Source: Neorhizobium galegae bv. officinalis (lineage in GTDB: Bacteria > Pseudomonadota > Alphaproteobacteria > Rhizobiales > Rhizobiaceae). Taken from it: a stretch of DNA of 64,000 nt. The notes beneath the pieces were generated by a model, which had not been told where the DNA came from, did no database searches, and saw nothing but the letters and a program-made list of their open reading frames with translations. Both the position numbers and the translations under genes were made by a program. Below, one piece after another: positions 50,003 to 59,366 of the stretch; within the stretch, counting starts at the first letter, position 1, and each line of letters begins with the position of its first letter. Location: the NCBI GenBank assembly GCA_000985875.1, contig CCRI01000006.1, forward strand, positions 1 to 64,000, written 5' to 3'.

Positions 50003-51583
50003 ATGCGCAATATCGGACGTCCCTCTCTGAAGACCGTCTTGAAGACCACCACGGTTGCTGGTCTTGCCGCGGTCATGCTCTCGAGCGGCATCCCGGGCCA
50101 GGTCGTGCAGTCATACGCGGCTCCGGTCAGCGTTACCGCACCGCAGGCCCCGAGCTTTGCCGATGTCGTCTCCGCCGTCTCCCCCGCCGTCGTTTCCGTC
50201 CGCGTCCAGTCCGACGCCCAGCCCGTTTCCGATGACACCAGTTCGTTCAGTTTCGGCGGCCGCGGCTTCGACCAGCTTCCCGACGACCACCCGCTGAAGC
50301 GGTTCTTCCGTGAATTCGGCGGCCAGGTGCCGGGCGCTCCGGGCGACCGCAACAACCGCAACCAGGATCGCGCCGAACGCAACGGCCCGCGGGGCCAGGA
50401 CGGCAATCGTCCTCATCGCCTGCGCCCGGCGGCACAGGGTTCCGGGTTCTTCATCTCCGAAGACGGCTATGTCGTCACCAACAACCACGTCGTTTCCGAC
50501 GGCTCGGCCTACACGGTCGTTTTGAACGACGGCACGGAACTCGAAGCCAAGCTGGTCGGCAAGGACAGCCGCACCGATCTCGCCGTGCTCAAGGTCGATG
50601 CCACCAGCCGCAAGTTCACCTATGTCAACTTCGCGGACGACTCGAAAGTCCGCGTCGGCGACTGGGTGGTTGCCGTCGGCAATCCGTTCGGCCTTGGCGG
50701 TACGGTCACCGCAGGCATCGTTTCGGCGCGCGGCCGCGACATCGGCTCCGGTCCCTATGACGACTATATCCAGGTGGATGCGGCGGTGAACCGCGGCAAT
50801 TCCGGCGGCCCGACCTTCAACCTTTCGGGCGAAGTGGTCGGCATCAACACCGCGATCTTCTCGCCGTCGGGCGGCAATGTCGGCATCGCCTTTGCGATCC
50901 CGTCTTCCACCGCCAAGGACGTCGTTGCCGACCTGATGAAGGACGGCAAGGTCGATCGCGGCTGGCTCGGCGTGCAGATCCAGCCGGTCACCCAGGACAT
51001 CGCCGACTCGCTCGGCCTCAAGGAAGCGACCGGCGCTCTCGTCGTCGCTCCGCAGGAAGGCTCTCCGGGCCAGAAGGCCGGCATCAAGGAAGGCGACGTC
51101 ATCACTGCCGTCAACGGCCAGCCGATCAAGGATGCCCGTGATCTCGCCAAGCGCGTCGCCGCCTTCGGCCCCAACACCAAGGTCGAGGTCGACCTGTGGC
51201 GCGATGGCAAGGCCCAGAAGATCCCGGTCACGCTCGGCAATCTCCAGAGCGATGAAGCCGCCGCGGCCACGCCGAAGCAGTCCGACGCTCCGGCGCCGTC
51301 CAGCGACAAGGCGCTTGCCAGCCTCGGCATCACCGTCGCTCCGGCCGAGGACGGCTCCGGTCTCTCGGTGACCGATGTAGACCCGGACTCGGAAGCCGCT
51401 GCTCGCGGCCTGAAGACTGGTGAAAAGATCGTCTCGGTCAACAATCGCAAGGTCACCAGCGCCGCCGATGTCGGCAAGGTTCTCGACCAGGCCCGCAAGG
51501 ATGGCCGCACCCGCGCGCTGTTCCAGGTGGCTGGTGAAAACAATACCAGCCGCTTCGTCGCCCTGCCAATCAACGAAGGCTGA
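50003..51583 (+). CDS. degP: periplasmic serine protease DegP (HtrA/Do family)
   Basis: The 526-residue protein has an N-terminal export signal with a long basic front (MRNIGRPSLKTVLKTTTVAG) and a chymotrypsin-like domain with triad His162 (TNNHVVSDG), Asp192 (SRTDLAVLK) and Ser267 (NRGNSGGPT). Two PDZ domains follow (about 305-390 and 430-520). A Gln/Asn/Arg-rich insert lies before the triad. It degrades or holds misfolded periplasmic proteins. The start at 50003 is preceded by AAGGTAGC. A TTGGCTG/CAGCCAA hairpin (49953-49971) lies in its leader. The next genes form a two-component pair that may report envelope stress. Confidence 0.93.
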   Translation: MRNIGRPSLKTVLKTTTVAGLAAVMLSSGIPGQVVQSYAAPVSVTAPQAPSFADVVSAVSPAVVSVRVQSDAQPVSDDTSSFSFGGRGFDQLPDDHPLKRFFREFGGQVPGAPGDRNNRNQDRAERNGPRGQDGNRPHRLRPAAQGSGFFISEDGYVVTNNHVVSDGSAYTVVLNDGTELEAKLVGKDSRTDLAVLKVDATSRKFTYVNFADDSKVRVGDWVVAVGNPFGLGGTVTAGIVSARGRDIGSGPYDDYIQVDAAVNRGNSGGPTFNLSGEVVGINTAIFSPSGGNVGIAFAIPSSTAKDVVADLMKDGKVDRGWLGVQIQPVTQDIADSLGLKEATGALVVAPQEGSPGQKAGIKEGDVITAVNGQPIKDARDLAKRVAAFGPNTKVEVDLWRDGKAQKIPVTLGNLQSDEAAAATPKQSDAPAPSSDKALASLGITVAPAEDGSGLSVTDVDPDSEAAARGLKTGEKIVSVNNRKVTSAADVGKVLDQARKDGRTRALFQVAGENNTSRFVALPINEG

Positions 51584-51610
51584 TTTCTTAAAACTAGGTC
51601 GCAAGGTCAG

Positions 51611-51648
51611 GGGCGCCGCCGGCAACGGCCGGCGCCCTTCTTCTTTCC
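51611..51648 (+). terminator. intrinsic terminator after degP
   Basis: GGGCGCCG ... CGGCGCCC (51611-51637) folds to a GC-rich stem and is followed by TTCTTCTTTCC. It lies 28 bases after the degP stop and just before the response regulator, so partial readthrough into that operon is possible. Confidence 0.65.
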
Positions 51649-51660
51649 ATGGAGCGAGTG

Positions 51661-52419
51661 ATGGAGACGGATACCCGATATTCTGCCGGCACCGCAGATT
51701 CCCGTAGTGCAAAGACCGGCGCGGACGTTATTGTCCCGCACATGAAGATTCTGGTGATAGAAGACGACTTGGAGGCGGCAGCCTACATGACCAAGGCCTT
51801 TCGCGAGGCTGGGATAGTGGTCGATCATGCAAGCGACGGCGAGAGCGGCCTGTTCATGGGAACCGAAAATTCCTACGACGTGATGGTCATCGACCGCATG
51901 CTGCCGCGCCGCGACGGGCTGTCCGTCATCAGCGAACTGAGAAAGCGCGGCGTCAATGCGCCTGTCCTGATCCTTTCGGCGCTCGGCCAGGTGGACGACC
52001 GCGTGACCGGCCTGCGCGCCGGAGGCGACGACTACCTGCCGAAGCCCTACGCCTTTTCCGAGCTTCTCGCCCGTGTCGAAGTCCTCGGCCGCCGCAAGGG
52101 CACGCCGGAACAGGACATGGTCTACCGGGTCGGGGACCTGGAGCTTGATCGGCTGTCGCACGAAGTGAAGCGCGCCGGCAAGGAAGTGCTGCTGCAGCCG
52201 CGCGAGTTTCGCCTGCTCGAATATCTGATGAAGAATGCCGGCCAGGTGGTGACCCGCACCATGCTGCTCGAAAACGTCTGGGACTACCATTTCGACCCCC
52301 AGACCAATGTCATCGACGTGCATGTCTCGCGGCTGAGATCGAAGATCGAGAAGGATTTCGAAAAGCCGCTTTTGAAGACGATCCGCGGCGCCGGCTACAT
52401 GATCAAGGACGAGGGGTAA
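51661..52419 (+). CDS. OmpR-type response regulator
   Basis: The protein (~252 residues with the start at 51661; 225 if the start is MKILVIED at 51742) has a receiver (MKILVIEDDLEAAAYMTKAF; VMVIDRMLPRRDG; LILSALGQ; KPYAFSE) and a winged-helix effector (LQPREFRLLEYLMKNAGQVV; DVHVSRLRSKIEKDFEKPLL). It is co-directional and 6 bases from the kinase. The pair follows degP as in Sinorhizobium, where it is uncharacterised. The extra N-terminus (TDTRYSAGTADSRSAKTGAD) may be untranslated. Confidence 0.85.
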   Translation: METDTRYSAGTADSRSAKTGADVIVPHMKILVIEDDLEAAAYMTKAFREAGIVVDHASDGESGLFMGTENSYDVMVIDRMLPRRDGLSVISELRKRGVNAPVLILSALGQVDDRVTGLRAGGDDYLPKPYAFSELLARVEVLGRRKGTPEQDMVYRVGDLELDRLSHEVKRAGKEVLLQPREFRLLEYLMKNAGQVVTRTMLLENVWDYHFDPQTNVIDVHVSRLRSKIEKDFEKPLLKTIRGAGYMIKDEG

Positions 52420-52425
52420 GCCGAG

Positions 52426-53838
52426 TTGCTGGCACGTGCCCGCCTGATGTTCCGCTCGACGGCCGTGCGGCTGTCGGCGCTCTATATCCTGCTCTTCGCC
52501 CTGTGTGCGGCGTTTCTGGTCATCTACGTGACGGCGATGTCCGAACGGCTGCTGGCGCAGCAGACACGCCAGTCGCTGCAGGAGGAAGTGCAGGAGATAC
52601 AGCGCGCCTATGAGCGGGGCGGTGTCAGCCTGCTTCTGCGGATGATGGAGCGGCGGGCCCGCCAGCCGGGCGCCAATCTCTACGTCATTGCCGGCCTGAA
52701 CGGCGAGATGCTCGCCGGCAACGTCGCCTCCGTCCAGCCAGGCGTGCTCGACGACCAAGGCTGGACGGAACTCCCCTTCACCTACGAACCCTATACGGAA
52801 GCGGATCGTCCTCGCCGTCATCTCGCCATCGCAAACGTGCTCCGCCTCGACAACGGGCTCAGGGTGATGGTCGGCCGCGATCTTGGCGACCCGAGCCGGT
52901 TCCGCGGCATCGTGCGCCGGGCGCTGATGGTGGCATTGGCCATCATGGGCGTCGGAGCGCTGGTGATCTGGTTCGGCATCGGCCGCAATGCATTGAAACG
53001 CATCGACCGGATGTCGGCGGCGAGCCAGAAGATCATGGCGGGCGACCTTTCGCAGCGCCTGCCGGTCGGCAAGTCCGGCGACGAATTCGATCGGCTGTCG
53101 GATTCGCTGAACGCCATGCTCGGACGCATCGAGAAGCTCAACGAAGGCCTGCGGCAGGTTTCCGACAACATTGCCCACGACCTGAAGACGCCGCTGACGA
53201 GACTGCGCAACAAGGCGGCCGATGCGCTGGGCGAGGATCGCGCGGACGTGCGCCGGACAGCCCTCGAAGGCATCATTGCCGAATCCGACCAGCTTATCCG
53301 CACCTTCAACGCGCTTTTGATGATCTCCCGTGTCGAGGCAGGCTCGATCGCAGCGGAAATGTCCGATGTCGATCTGTCGGCAATCTCCGCCGACAGTGCC
53401 GAACTCTACGAGCCGGCGGCGGAGGAGGCGGGTCTTTCGCTCACCACCGAGCTCGAACCGGGTCTCGTCGTCAAGGGCAACCGGGAACTCATCGGCCAGG
53501 CGATCTTCAATCTCCTCGACAACGCGATCAAATATGCCTCCGAGGGAAGCCAGACACCCAAGATCGGGGTGAAGCTCGCCAGGAGCGACGGCACGCTCAG
53601 GCTCTCCGTCTGCGACAACGGCCCCGGCATTCCGGCCAACAAGCGGGGCGAGGTAACCAAGCGGTTCTTCCGCCTGGACGAAAGCCGCTCCAAGCCCGGC
53701 ACCGGCCTCGGCCTGTCGCTGGTCGAAGCGGTGATGGAGCTGCATGGCGGCTCGCTGGAACTCTCCGCCACCGACGAGGCGAATACCGCGGCCCCCGGCC
53801 TGACGGTCACCATGGTCTTTCCCGTGCCGAAGCCCTAA
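52426..53838 (+). CDS. sensor histidine kinase (two-component partner)
   Basis: The 470-residue kinase starts with TTG at 52426 (MLARARLMFRSTAVRLSALY). Helices at about 15-35 and 172-190 flank a ~135-residue periplasmic sensor. A HAMP segment (GIGRNALKRIDRMSAAS), the HisKA box NIAHDLKTPLTRLRNKAADA (His about 250) and the ATPase domain (FNLLDNAIKYASEG; GPGIPANKRGEV; GTGLGLSLVEAVMELHGGSL) follow. It partners the upstream response regulator. The signal is unknown; the location next to degP suggests envelope sensing (inference). Confidence 0.88.
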   Translation: MLARARLMFRSTAVRLSALYILLFALCAAFLVIYVTAMSERLLAQQTRQSLQEEVQEIQRAYERGGVSLLLRMMERRARQPGANLYVIAGLNGEMLAGNVASVQPGVLDDQGWTELPFTYEPYTEADRPRRHLAIANVLRLDNGLRVMVGRDLGDPSRFRGIVRRALMVALAIMGVGALVIWFGIGRNALKRIDRMSAASQKIMAGDLSQRLPVGKSGDEFDRLSDSLNAMLGRIEKLNEGLRQVSDNIAHDLKTPLTRLRNKAADALGEDRADVRRTALEGIIAESDQLIRTFNALLMISRVEAGSIAAEMSDVDLSAISADSAELYEPAAEEAGLSLTTELEPGLVVKGNRELIGQAIFNLLDNAIKYASEGSQTPKIGVKLARSDGTLRLSVCDNGPGIPANKRGEVTKRFFRLDESRSKPGTGLGLSLVEAVMELHGGSLELSATDEANTAAPGLTVTMVFPVPKP

Positions 53839-53870
53839 GTTTCGCCAGGGAAGAATCACGGGAGGTGCCA

Positions 53871-56822
53871 GTGTCGGAGACCGGAAATCGGCTCGATACG
53901 GTGAAGGCGGGGGTGATCCGCCCGCTGAACCAGACTGAGACCAAGGCGGCGATGGCTGTCCTGAAGGATATCGGCAAGTCCGAACCTTCGGTCGCGGCAC
54001 TGCTTGACAAGGACAGTGCGCTCCGAGACTTCATCGTCGCGGCCTTTACCCTCTCACCTTATCTGCGCGACGCGGCGGTCATCTCGCCAAAGCTTCTGGC
54101 GACCGCGATCACGGAACCGCTGGAGCCGGCCCTCGACCGGCTGGTCGAAACGGCGCGTCGGACCTGGCTGCCGAGGGACGGCAAGGCACCGTCAGAAAAC
54201 GAGGTGATGACGGCACTGCGGACTGCCAAGCGGGCTTTGAGCTTCCTCGTCGCGCTTGCCGATCTCGCCCGCATCTTTTCCGCGAAGGACACGACACGCT
54301 GGTTGAGCCTCTTTGCCGAAGCCTCCGTCGCCGCGGCGATCGACTACCTTCTGGTCGCCGGCCATGAAAGCGGCAAGCTGAAGCTTGCCGACCTCAATGA
54401 GCCGAGCAAGGGCTCGGGCCTGATCGTGCTCGGCATGGGCAAGCTCGGCGGCCGCGAGCTCAACTATTCCTCCGATATCGATATCGTCGTGTTCTTCGAC
54501 CCCGAAACGGGCATCCTCACCGATCCGCTCGACGGGTCGGAAGTCTATGGCCGGATGATGCGCCGCCTCATCCGCATCCTGCAGGAACGTACCGCCGACG
54601 GTTACGTGTTCCGCACCGACCTGCGCCTGCGGCCCGATCCCGGTTCCACGCCGCTCGCCGTCTCGCTCGATGCGGCGCTGATCTATTACGAGGGCAGGGG
54701 ACAGAACTGGGAGCGGGCGGCCTTCATCAAGGCGCGGCCGATCGCCTGTGACATTGCGGCGGGCGAAAATTTCATGCGGCTGCTGACCCCCTTCGTGTTT
54801 CGCAAATATCTCGACTATGCGGCGATCGCCGACATCCACTCGATCAAGCGGCAGATCCATGTCCACAAGGGTCACGGCGCGATTGCCGTGAAGGGCCATG
54901 ACGTCAAGCTCGGCCGTGGCGGCATCCGCGAGATCGAGTTTTTTGCCCAGACCCAGCAATTGATCGCCGGCGGCCGCATGCCGCCGCTGCGGGCCCGAGA
55001 TACGGAAGTGGCGCTTGCCGCACTCGCCGAGGCGAGATGGATCACGCCCGAGATCGCCGCCGAACTGACCGAGGCCTACTGGTTCCTGCGCGATGTCGAA
55101 CACCGCATCCAGATGGTGCGCGACGAGCAGACCCATAACCTGCCGGAAACCGACGCCGAACTGAAGCGTATCGCCTTCATGCTCGGTTTTGCCGACCCCG
55201 CCGGTTTTTCCGCAAGGCTTGAAGAGGTGCTGAAGACCGTCGAGAAACGTTACGCGCGGCTCTTCGAGCAGGAGGCAAAGCTGACCAGCAGTGACGGCAA
55301 CCTTGTCTTCACCGGCCAGCAGGACGATCCGGGCACGCTGAAGACGCTCGCCTCGCTCGGCTTCGAGCGTCCGGCCGACATTTCCCGTGTCATCCGCACC
55401 TGGCATTACGGCCGCTACCGGGCCACCCAGTCGGCCGAGGCGCGCGAGCGGCTGACCGAACTGATGCCGGCACTTTTAATGGCGTTCGGCGAGAGCAAAC
55501 GTGCCGACGAGGCGCTGCTGCGGTTCGACAGTTTCCTGAGGGGCCTGCCGGCCGGCATCCAGCTCTTTTCGCTGATCGGCAACAATCCGCCGCTGCTGGC
55601 GCTGATCGTCACGATCATGTCCTCGGCGCCCCGGCTTGCAGATATCATCGCCTCCAAGCCGCATGTCTTCGACGGCATGCTCGATCCCGGCCTGATGGCC
55701 GAACTGCCGACCCGAGACTATCTCTCCTGGCGCCTGGCCGCATTCCTCACCGCCGGCCGGCACTACGAGGAAAAGCTTGACCGGCTGCGCATCTTTGCCG
55801 CCGAGCAGCGGTTCCTGATCGGCATCCGGCTGCTGACGGGGGCGATCTCGGGTGCCCAGGCGGCACGCGCCTTCACCCACCTTGCCGACCTCCTGATCGA
55901 TGCGGCGCTGAAGGCGGTCACGGCTGAGATACGCAGCGCCCACGGCCTTTATCCAGGTGGCCGCGTCGCCGTCATGGGCATGGGCAAACTCGGCAGTTTC
56001 GAGCTGACCGCGGGTTCCGACGTCGATCTCATCCTGCTCTACGATTACGACGGTGAGGCGATGGAAAGCGGTGGCGACAAGCCGCTCGATTCCACCCGTT
56101 ATTTCACCCGTCTGACGCAGCGGCTGGTTGCAGCGCTTTCGGCGCCGATGGCAGAGGGGATCATCTTCGAGGTCGATCTGCGCTTGAGGCCGTCGGGCAA
56201 CAAGGGTCCGGTTGCCACCCGCATCAACGCATTCGGCAAATACCAGCGCCAGGAGGCCTGGACCTGGGAACACATGGCGCTCACCCGCGCGCGGCTGATC
56301 TGCGGCGAGGAAAGCCTTGTCGACGAGGCGAAGGGCCTGATCCGCGAAGTGCTGTCGACCAAGCGCGATATCGCGAAGATCGCCAATGACGTTGCCGAGA
56401 TGCGCGAACTGATCGAAAAGGAAAAGCCGCCGCGCGATATCTGGGATTTCAAGCTTGTCCCCGGCGGCCTGATCGATATCGAGTTCATCGCCCAGTATCT
56501 GCGGCTGATAGCGCCGGCCAGGGACGCCATGCTCGATACCTATGGTTTCAGTACGGAACAAGCTTTGAAGGTGCTCGGCGAAAAGCTGATGAAACCCGCC
56601 GATCTCGATACCTGCGTCGAGGCGCTACGGCTTTTCACCGAGCTTTCGCAGATCGTCCGGCTGTGCGTCGACGGACCGTTCGATCCGGGCGATGCGCCCG
56701 CGGGGCTCGTCGAGCGCGTCTGCCGGGCAGGGGATTGCCCGGATATCCGCACGCTGGAGGGCGAGGTAAAGCGGCTCTCGAAGGCGGTGCGGGGAATATT
56801 CCAATCGGTTGTCGGGAAATGA
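53871..56822 (+). CDS. glnE: glutamine synthetase adenylyltransferase/deadenylylase GlnE
   Basis: The 983-residue enzyme sets nitrogen control by adding or removing AMP on glutamine synthetase. Two nucleotidyltransferase domains are visible: GMGKLGGRELNYSSDIDIVV (about residue 188, deadenylylation) and GMGKLGSFELTAGSDVDLIL (about 702, adenylylation). Both carry the GS..D.D catalytic pattern. GGAGG five bases before GTG 53871 fixes this start over the in-frame GTG at 53865. It is followed by the convergent PleC-like kinase. Confidence 0.95.
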   Translation: MSETGNRLDTVKAGVIRPLNQTETKAAMAVLKDIGKSEPSVAALLDKDSALRDFIVAAFTLSPYLRDAAVISPKLLATAITEPLEPALDRLVETARRTWLPRDGKAPSENEVMTALRTAKRALSFLVALADLARIFSAKDTTRWLSLFAEASVAAAIDYLLVAGHESGKLKLADLNEPSKGSGLIVLGMGKLGGRELNYSSDIDIVVFFDPETGILTDPLDGSEVYGRMMRRLIRILQERTADGYVFRTDLRLRPDPGSTPLAVSLDAALIYYEGRGQNWERAAFIKARPIACDIAAGENFMRLLTPFVFRKYLDYAAIADIHSIKRQIHVHKGHGAIAVKGHDVKLGRGGIREIEFFAQTQQLIAGGRMPPLRARDTEVALAALAEARWITPEIAAELTEAYWFLRDVEHRIQMVRDEQTHNLPETDAELKRIAFMLGFADPAGFSARLEEVLKTVEKRYARLFEQEAKLTSSDGNLVFTGQQDDPGTLKTLASLGFERPADISRVIRTWHYGRYRATQSAEARERLTELMPALLMAFGESKRADEALLRFDSFLRGLPAGIQLFSLIGNNPPLLALIVTIMSSAPRLADIIASKPHVFDGMLDPGLMAELPTRDYLSWRLAAFLTAGRHYEEKLDRLRIFAAEQRFLIGIRLLTGAISGAQAARAFTHLADLLIDAALKAVTAEIRSAHGLYPGGRVAVMGMGKLGSFELTAGSDVDLILLYDYDGEAMESGGDKPLDSTRYFTRLTQRLVAALSAPMAEGIIFEVDLRLRPSGNKGPVATRINAFGKYQRQEAWTWEHMALTRARLICGEESLVDEAKGLIREVLSTKRDIAKIANDVAEMRELIEKEKPPRDIWDFKLVPGGLIDIEFIAQYLRLIAPARDAMLDTYGFSTEQALKVLGEKLMKPADLDTCVEALRLFTELSQIVRLCVDGPFDPGDAPAGLVERVCRAGDCPDIRTLEGEVKRLSKAVRGIFQSVVGK

Positions 56823-56859
56823 TGGGCGTCTCCGCCCCTCAACGGTTTCGCCGTTGACC

Positions 56860-59223
56860 TCAGGCGACCCGCTTGCGACCAACCAGCATCGGCTGGTCTG
56901 GGATGAGCAGCGAGACGACCGTTCCTTCGCCGACCCGTGAACGGATCCGCATCTTGCCGCCGTGAAGGCCGATCAGCGAGCGGGAAATCGCAAGTCCCAG
57001 TCCCGAGCCGCCCTTGCTCTTGGCATACTGGCTCTGCACCTGCTCGAACGGCTGGCCGATCTTGTTGAGCGCTTCCATCGGAATGCCGATGCCGGTATCG
57101 GCGATCGTCAACAGCACCCCTTTTTCCATCTTGCGGGCACGCAGTTCGATCCGGCCTCCATGGTTGGTGAACTTGACGGCGTTGGAGAGGATGTTGAGCA
57201 TCACCTGCTTCAATGCGCGGCGATCGGCAACCATGTGGAGGCTGTCGCATAGGCGCTGATGGATGGCGATCTGCTTGTCCTGGGCAGAGATCGAGGTGAG
57301 GCGCAGGCTTTCCTCGATCAGCGGTTTCAGGTCGACGGCCTCGCACTGGATGCGCATGTGGCCCGCCTCGATCTTCGACATGTCGAGAATGTCGTTGATG
57401 ACGTTGAGGAGATGTTTGCCGCTGTCGTGGATGTCCTTGGAATATTCCGAATATTTCGGCGAGCCGAGTGGTCCGAACATGCCGTTCGTCAGGATTTCCG
57501 AGAAGCCGAGGATCGCGTTGAGCGGGGTCCTGAGTTCATGCGACATGTTGGCGAGGAATTCCGACTTGGCCTTGTTGGCGGCCTCCGCGCGTTCCTTTTC
57601 CGCCTGATAATTGGCGTTGGCGATCGAAAGCTCGGACTTCTGGCGCTCCAGTTTCTTCTGCGAGGAGGAAAGGTCGCCGATCGTCGCCATCAGCCGGCGC
57701 TCGCTGTCGCGCAGCCGTTCCTGGTGGCGCTTCAGCAGCGTGATGTCGGTGCCGACCGAGACCAGACCGCCGTCGCGGGTGCGGCGCTCGTTGATCTGCA
57801 GCCAGCGCTCGTCGGCGAGCTGCACTTCCGTGGTGCGCGAAAGGCCGCTGCCGTCCGGATCGGCGACGCGGCGCTCGATGACCGGCCGCGCGGCGGCGGC
57901 GTTGACGGCGTGACGCTCGGTGCCGGGCACGAGCACGCTGTCGGGCAGTCCGTAAGCCTGCTGGAAATGGGTGTTGCACATCACCAGCCGGTCGTTCTTG
58001 TCCCAGAGCACGAAGGCTTCGGACGTGCATTCGATCGCATCCGCCAGGCGCTGGTCGGCTTCCGCGTAACGCTGGGCGAGGCGATGCTGCTCCGTGACGT
58101 CCATGGCGATGCCGATCACATGGGTGCGGCCCTGGCTGGTTTTTACCAGCTGGGCGCGGGCACGCATCCATACATAATGACCGGCCGCATGGCGCATGCG
58201 GAAAACCTGGTCGACCTGCTTGGCATTGCCGCGGCTGATGGCGCGGGCGAGCGCGTAGATATTGCCGTCGGTCGGATGCATCATCCGTGCGGCATCGGTA
58301 AACGAGATCACGTTGCCGGCAGGCGGCAGGCCGAGCATCTCGTACATCGATCCCGACCAGAACAGGCGCCGGTTGCTGACGTCGAAATCCCACAGCCCGC
58401 AACGGCCGCGCGACAGCGCCGTCTCGATGCGTAGATTGGATTCGATGAAGGTCTCGTCGGCCTCGCGGGCGCGTTTCACCTGCATGTAATAGGCGTAGAG
58501 GATGACCAGCAGGATTGCGGAAATGCCGGTGAAGAGCGTGACGTTGAGGGACACGTCGTGACGCCATGCAAGATTGATGCTCTCCAGCGAATAGGCCGCC
58601 ACGATCAGCACGCCTTCGCTGCCGACCATCTCGATGGCCGCGTAATGCGGAACGTCGCCGAAATAGGTTTCGATCACGCCGCTCTCGTCACCGAAGCGCC
58701 GCAACGCGGCGGTTTCCGGCAGGACTGAGGTGAGGCGCCTGCCGATATAGCTGGCGGCCTGCTTGGTGCCGCCGAAGATCCGGCCGGTTTCGTCGACGAA
58801 GAGGAAGAAGGCCTCGGCCTCCAGGCGTTCCTGCGGCAGGAAAGTCCCAAGGCGTTTTTCCGCGGCGGCGCGGTCTCGACCGATGAGTGCCGTCGCGTCG
58901 CCGGAGAAGGCAGCACTCGCCGTGGCCGCCATCAGCGCGGTCGCCTGCCGTGCGGCGTCTTCCATCCGTGTGTATTCGGAGACGATGCCGAGGATGCGCG
59001 ACGCGGCGACGACCGTCAGGAATGCGATGATAAGAAGGGGGATCGAACGCTTGAGAACAAGTTCCACCCGCGGCATCTGCCGCGCGATGGGCTTGACGGA
59101 GAGTCGGGCCTCATCCGGGATGACTCGCCGCAAACTTCCAAGGCTTGGAAATTTAAGACGCAGCCGCCCCTCGGCCGCGGTTGCCCGCTGCACGTCCGAC
59201 ATGGTTTTCATGGTGTCCCTCAT
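56860..59223 (-). CDS. pleC: PAS-domain sensor kinase, PleC-like
   Basis: The 787-residue protein has helices at about 60-80 and 230-250 flanking a periplasmic sensor, two PAS domains (about 270-395 and 405-520), and a HisKA domain with SEFLANMSHELRTPLNAILG (His about 562) and FGPLGSPKYSEYSKDIHDSG then HLLNVINDILDMSKIEAG, the signature of the PleC/DivJ/PdhS subgroup. The ATPase part follows (MLNILSNAVKFTNHGGRIEL). PleC sets DivK phosphorylation and CtrA-dependent cell-cycle and polarity control. In Sinorhizobium pleC is next to glnE, as here, which supports the name. ATGs at 59211 and 59202 are alternative starts. Confidence 0.8.
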   Translation of the reverse strand: MRDTMKTMSDVQRATAAEGRLRLKFPSLGSLRRVIPDEARLSVKPIARQMPRVELVLKRSIPLLIIAFLTVVAASRILGIVSEYTRMEDAARQATALMAATASAAFSGDATALIGRDRAAAEKRLGTFLPQERLEAEAFFLFVDETGRIFGGTKQAASYIGRRLTSVLPETAALRRFGDESGVIETYFGDVPHYAAIEMVGSEGVLIVAAYSLESINLAWRHDVSLNVTLFTGISAILLVILYAYYMQVKRAREADETFIESNLRIETALSRGRCGLWDFDVSNRRLFWSGSMYEMLGLPPAGNVISFTDAARMMHPTDGNIYALARAISRGNAKQVDQVFRMRHAAGHYVWMRARAQLVKTSQGRTHVIGIAMDVTEQHRLAQRYAEADQRLADAIECTSEAFVLWDKNDRLVMCNTHFQQAYGLPDSVLVPGTERHAVNAAAARPVIERRVADPDGSGLSRTTEVQLADERWLQINERRTRDGGLVSVGTDITLLKRHQERLRDSERRLMATIGDLSSSQKKLERQKSELSIANANYQAEKERAEAANKAKSEFLANMSHELRTPLNAILGFSEILTNGMFGPLGSPKYSEYSKDIHDSGKHLLNVINDILDMSKIEAGHMRIQCEAVDLKPLIEESLRLTSISAQDKQIAIHQRLCDSLHMVADRRALKQVMLNILSNAVKFTNHGGRIELRARKMEKGVLLTIADTGIGIPMEALNKIGQPFEQVQSQYAKSKGGSGLGLAISRSLIGLHGGKMRIRSRVGEGTVVSLLIPDQPMLVGRKRVA

Positions 59224-59366
59224 GGTGATTCGGCGCGCCGCTCGCCCGAATCTGCCTTAATGAATCATTAGTGATTCTTCGTGTCCAGAGGCTTGCTAAG
59301 ATTTTTTTAACGATTTGATTCAATTGCGAATCGGAAGAGTCCCGCGAGGGCGGCAAACCGGCCGTC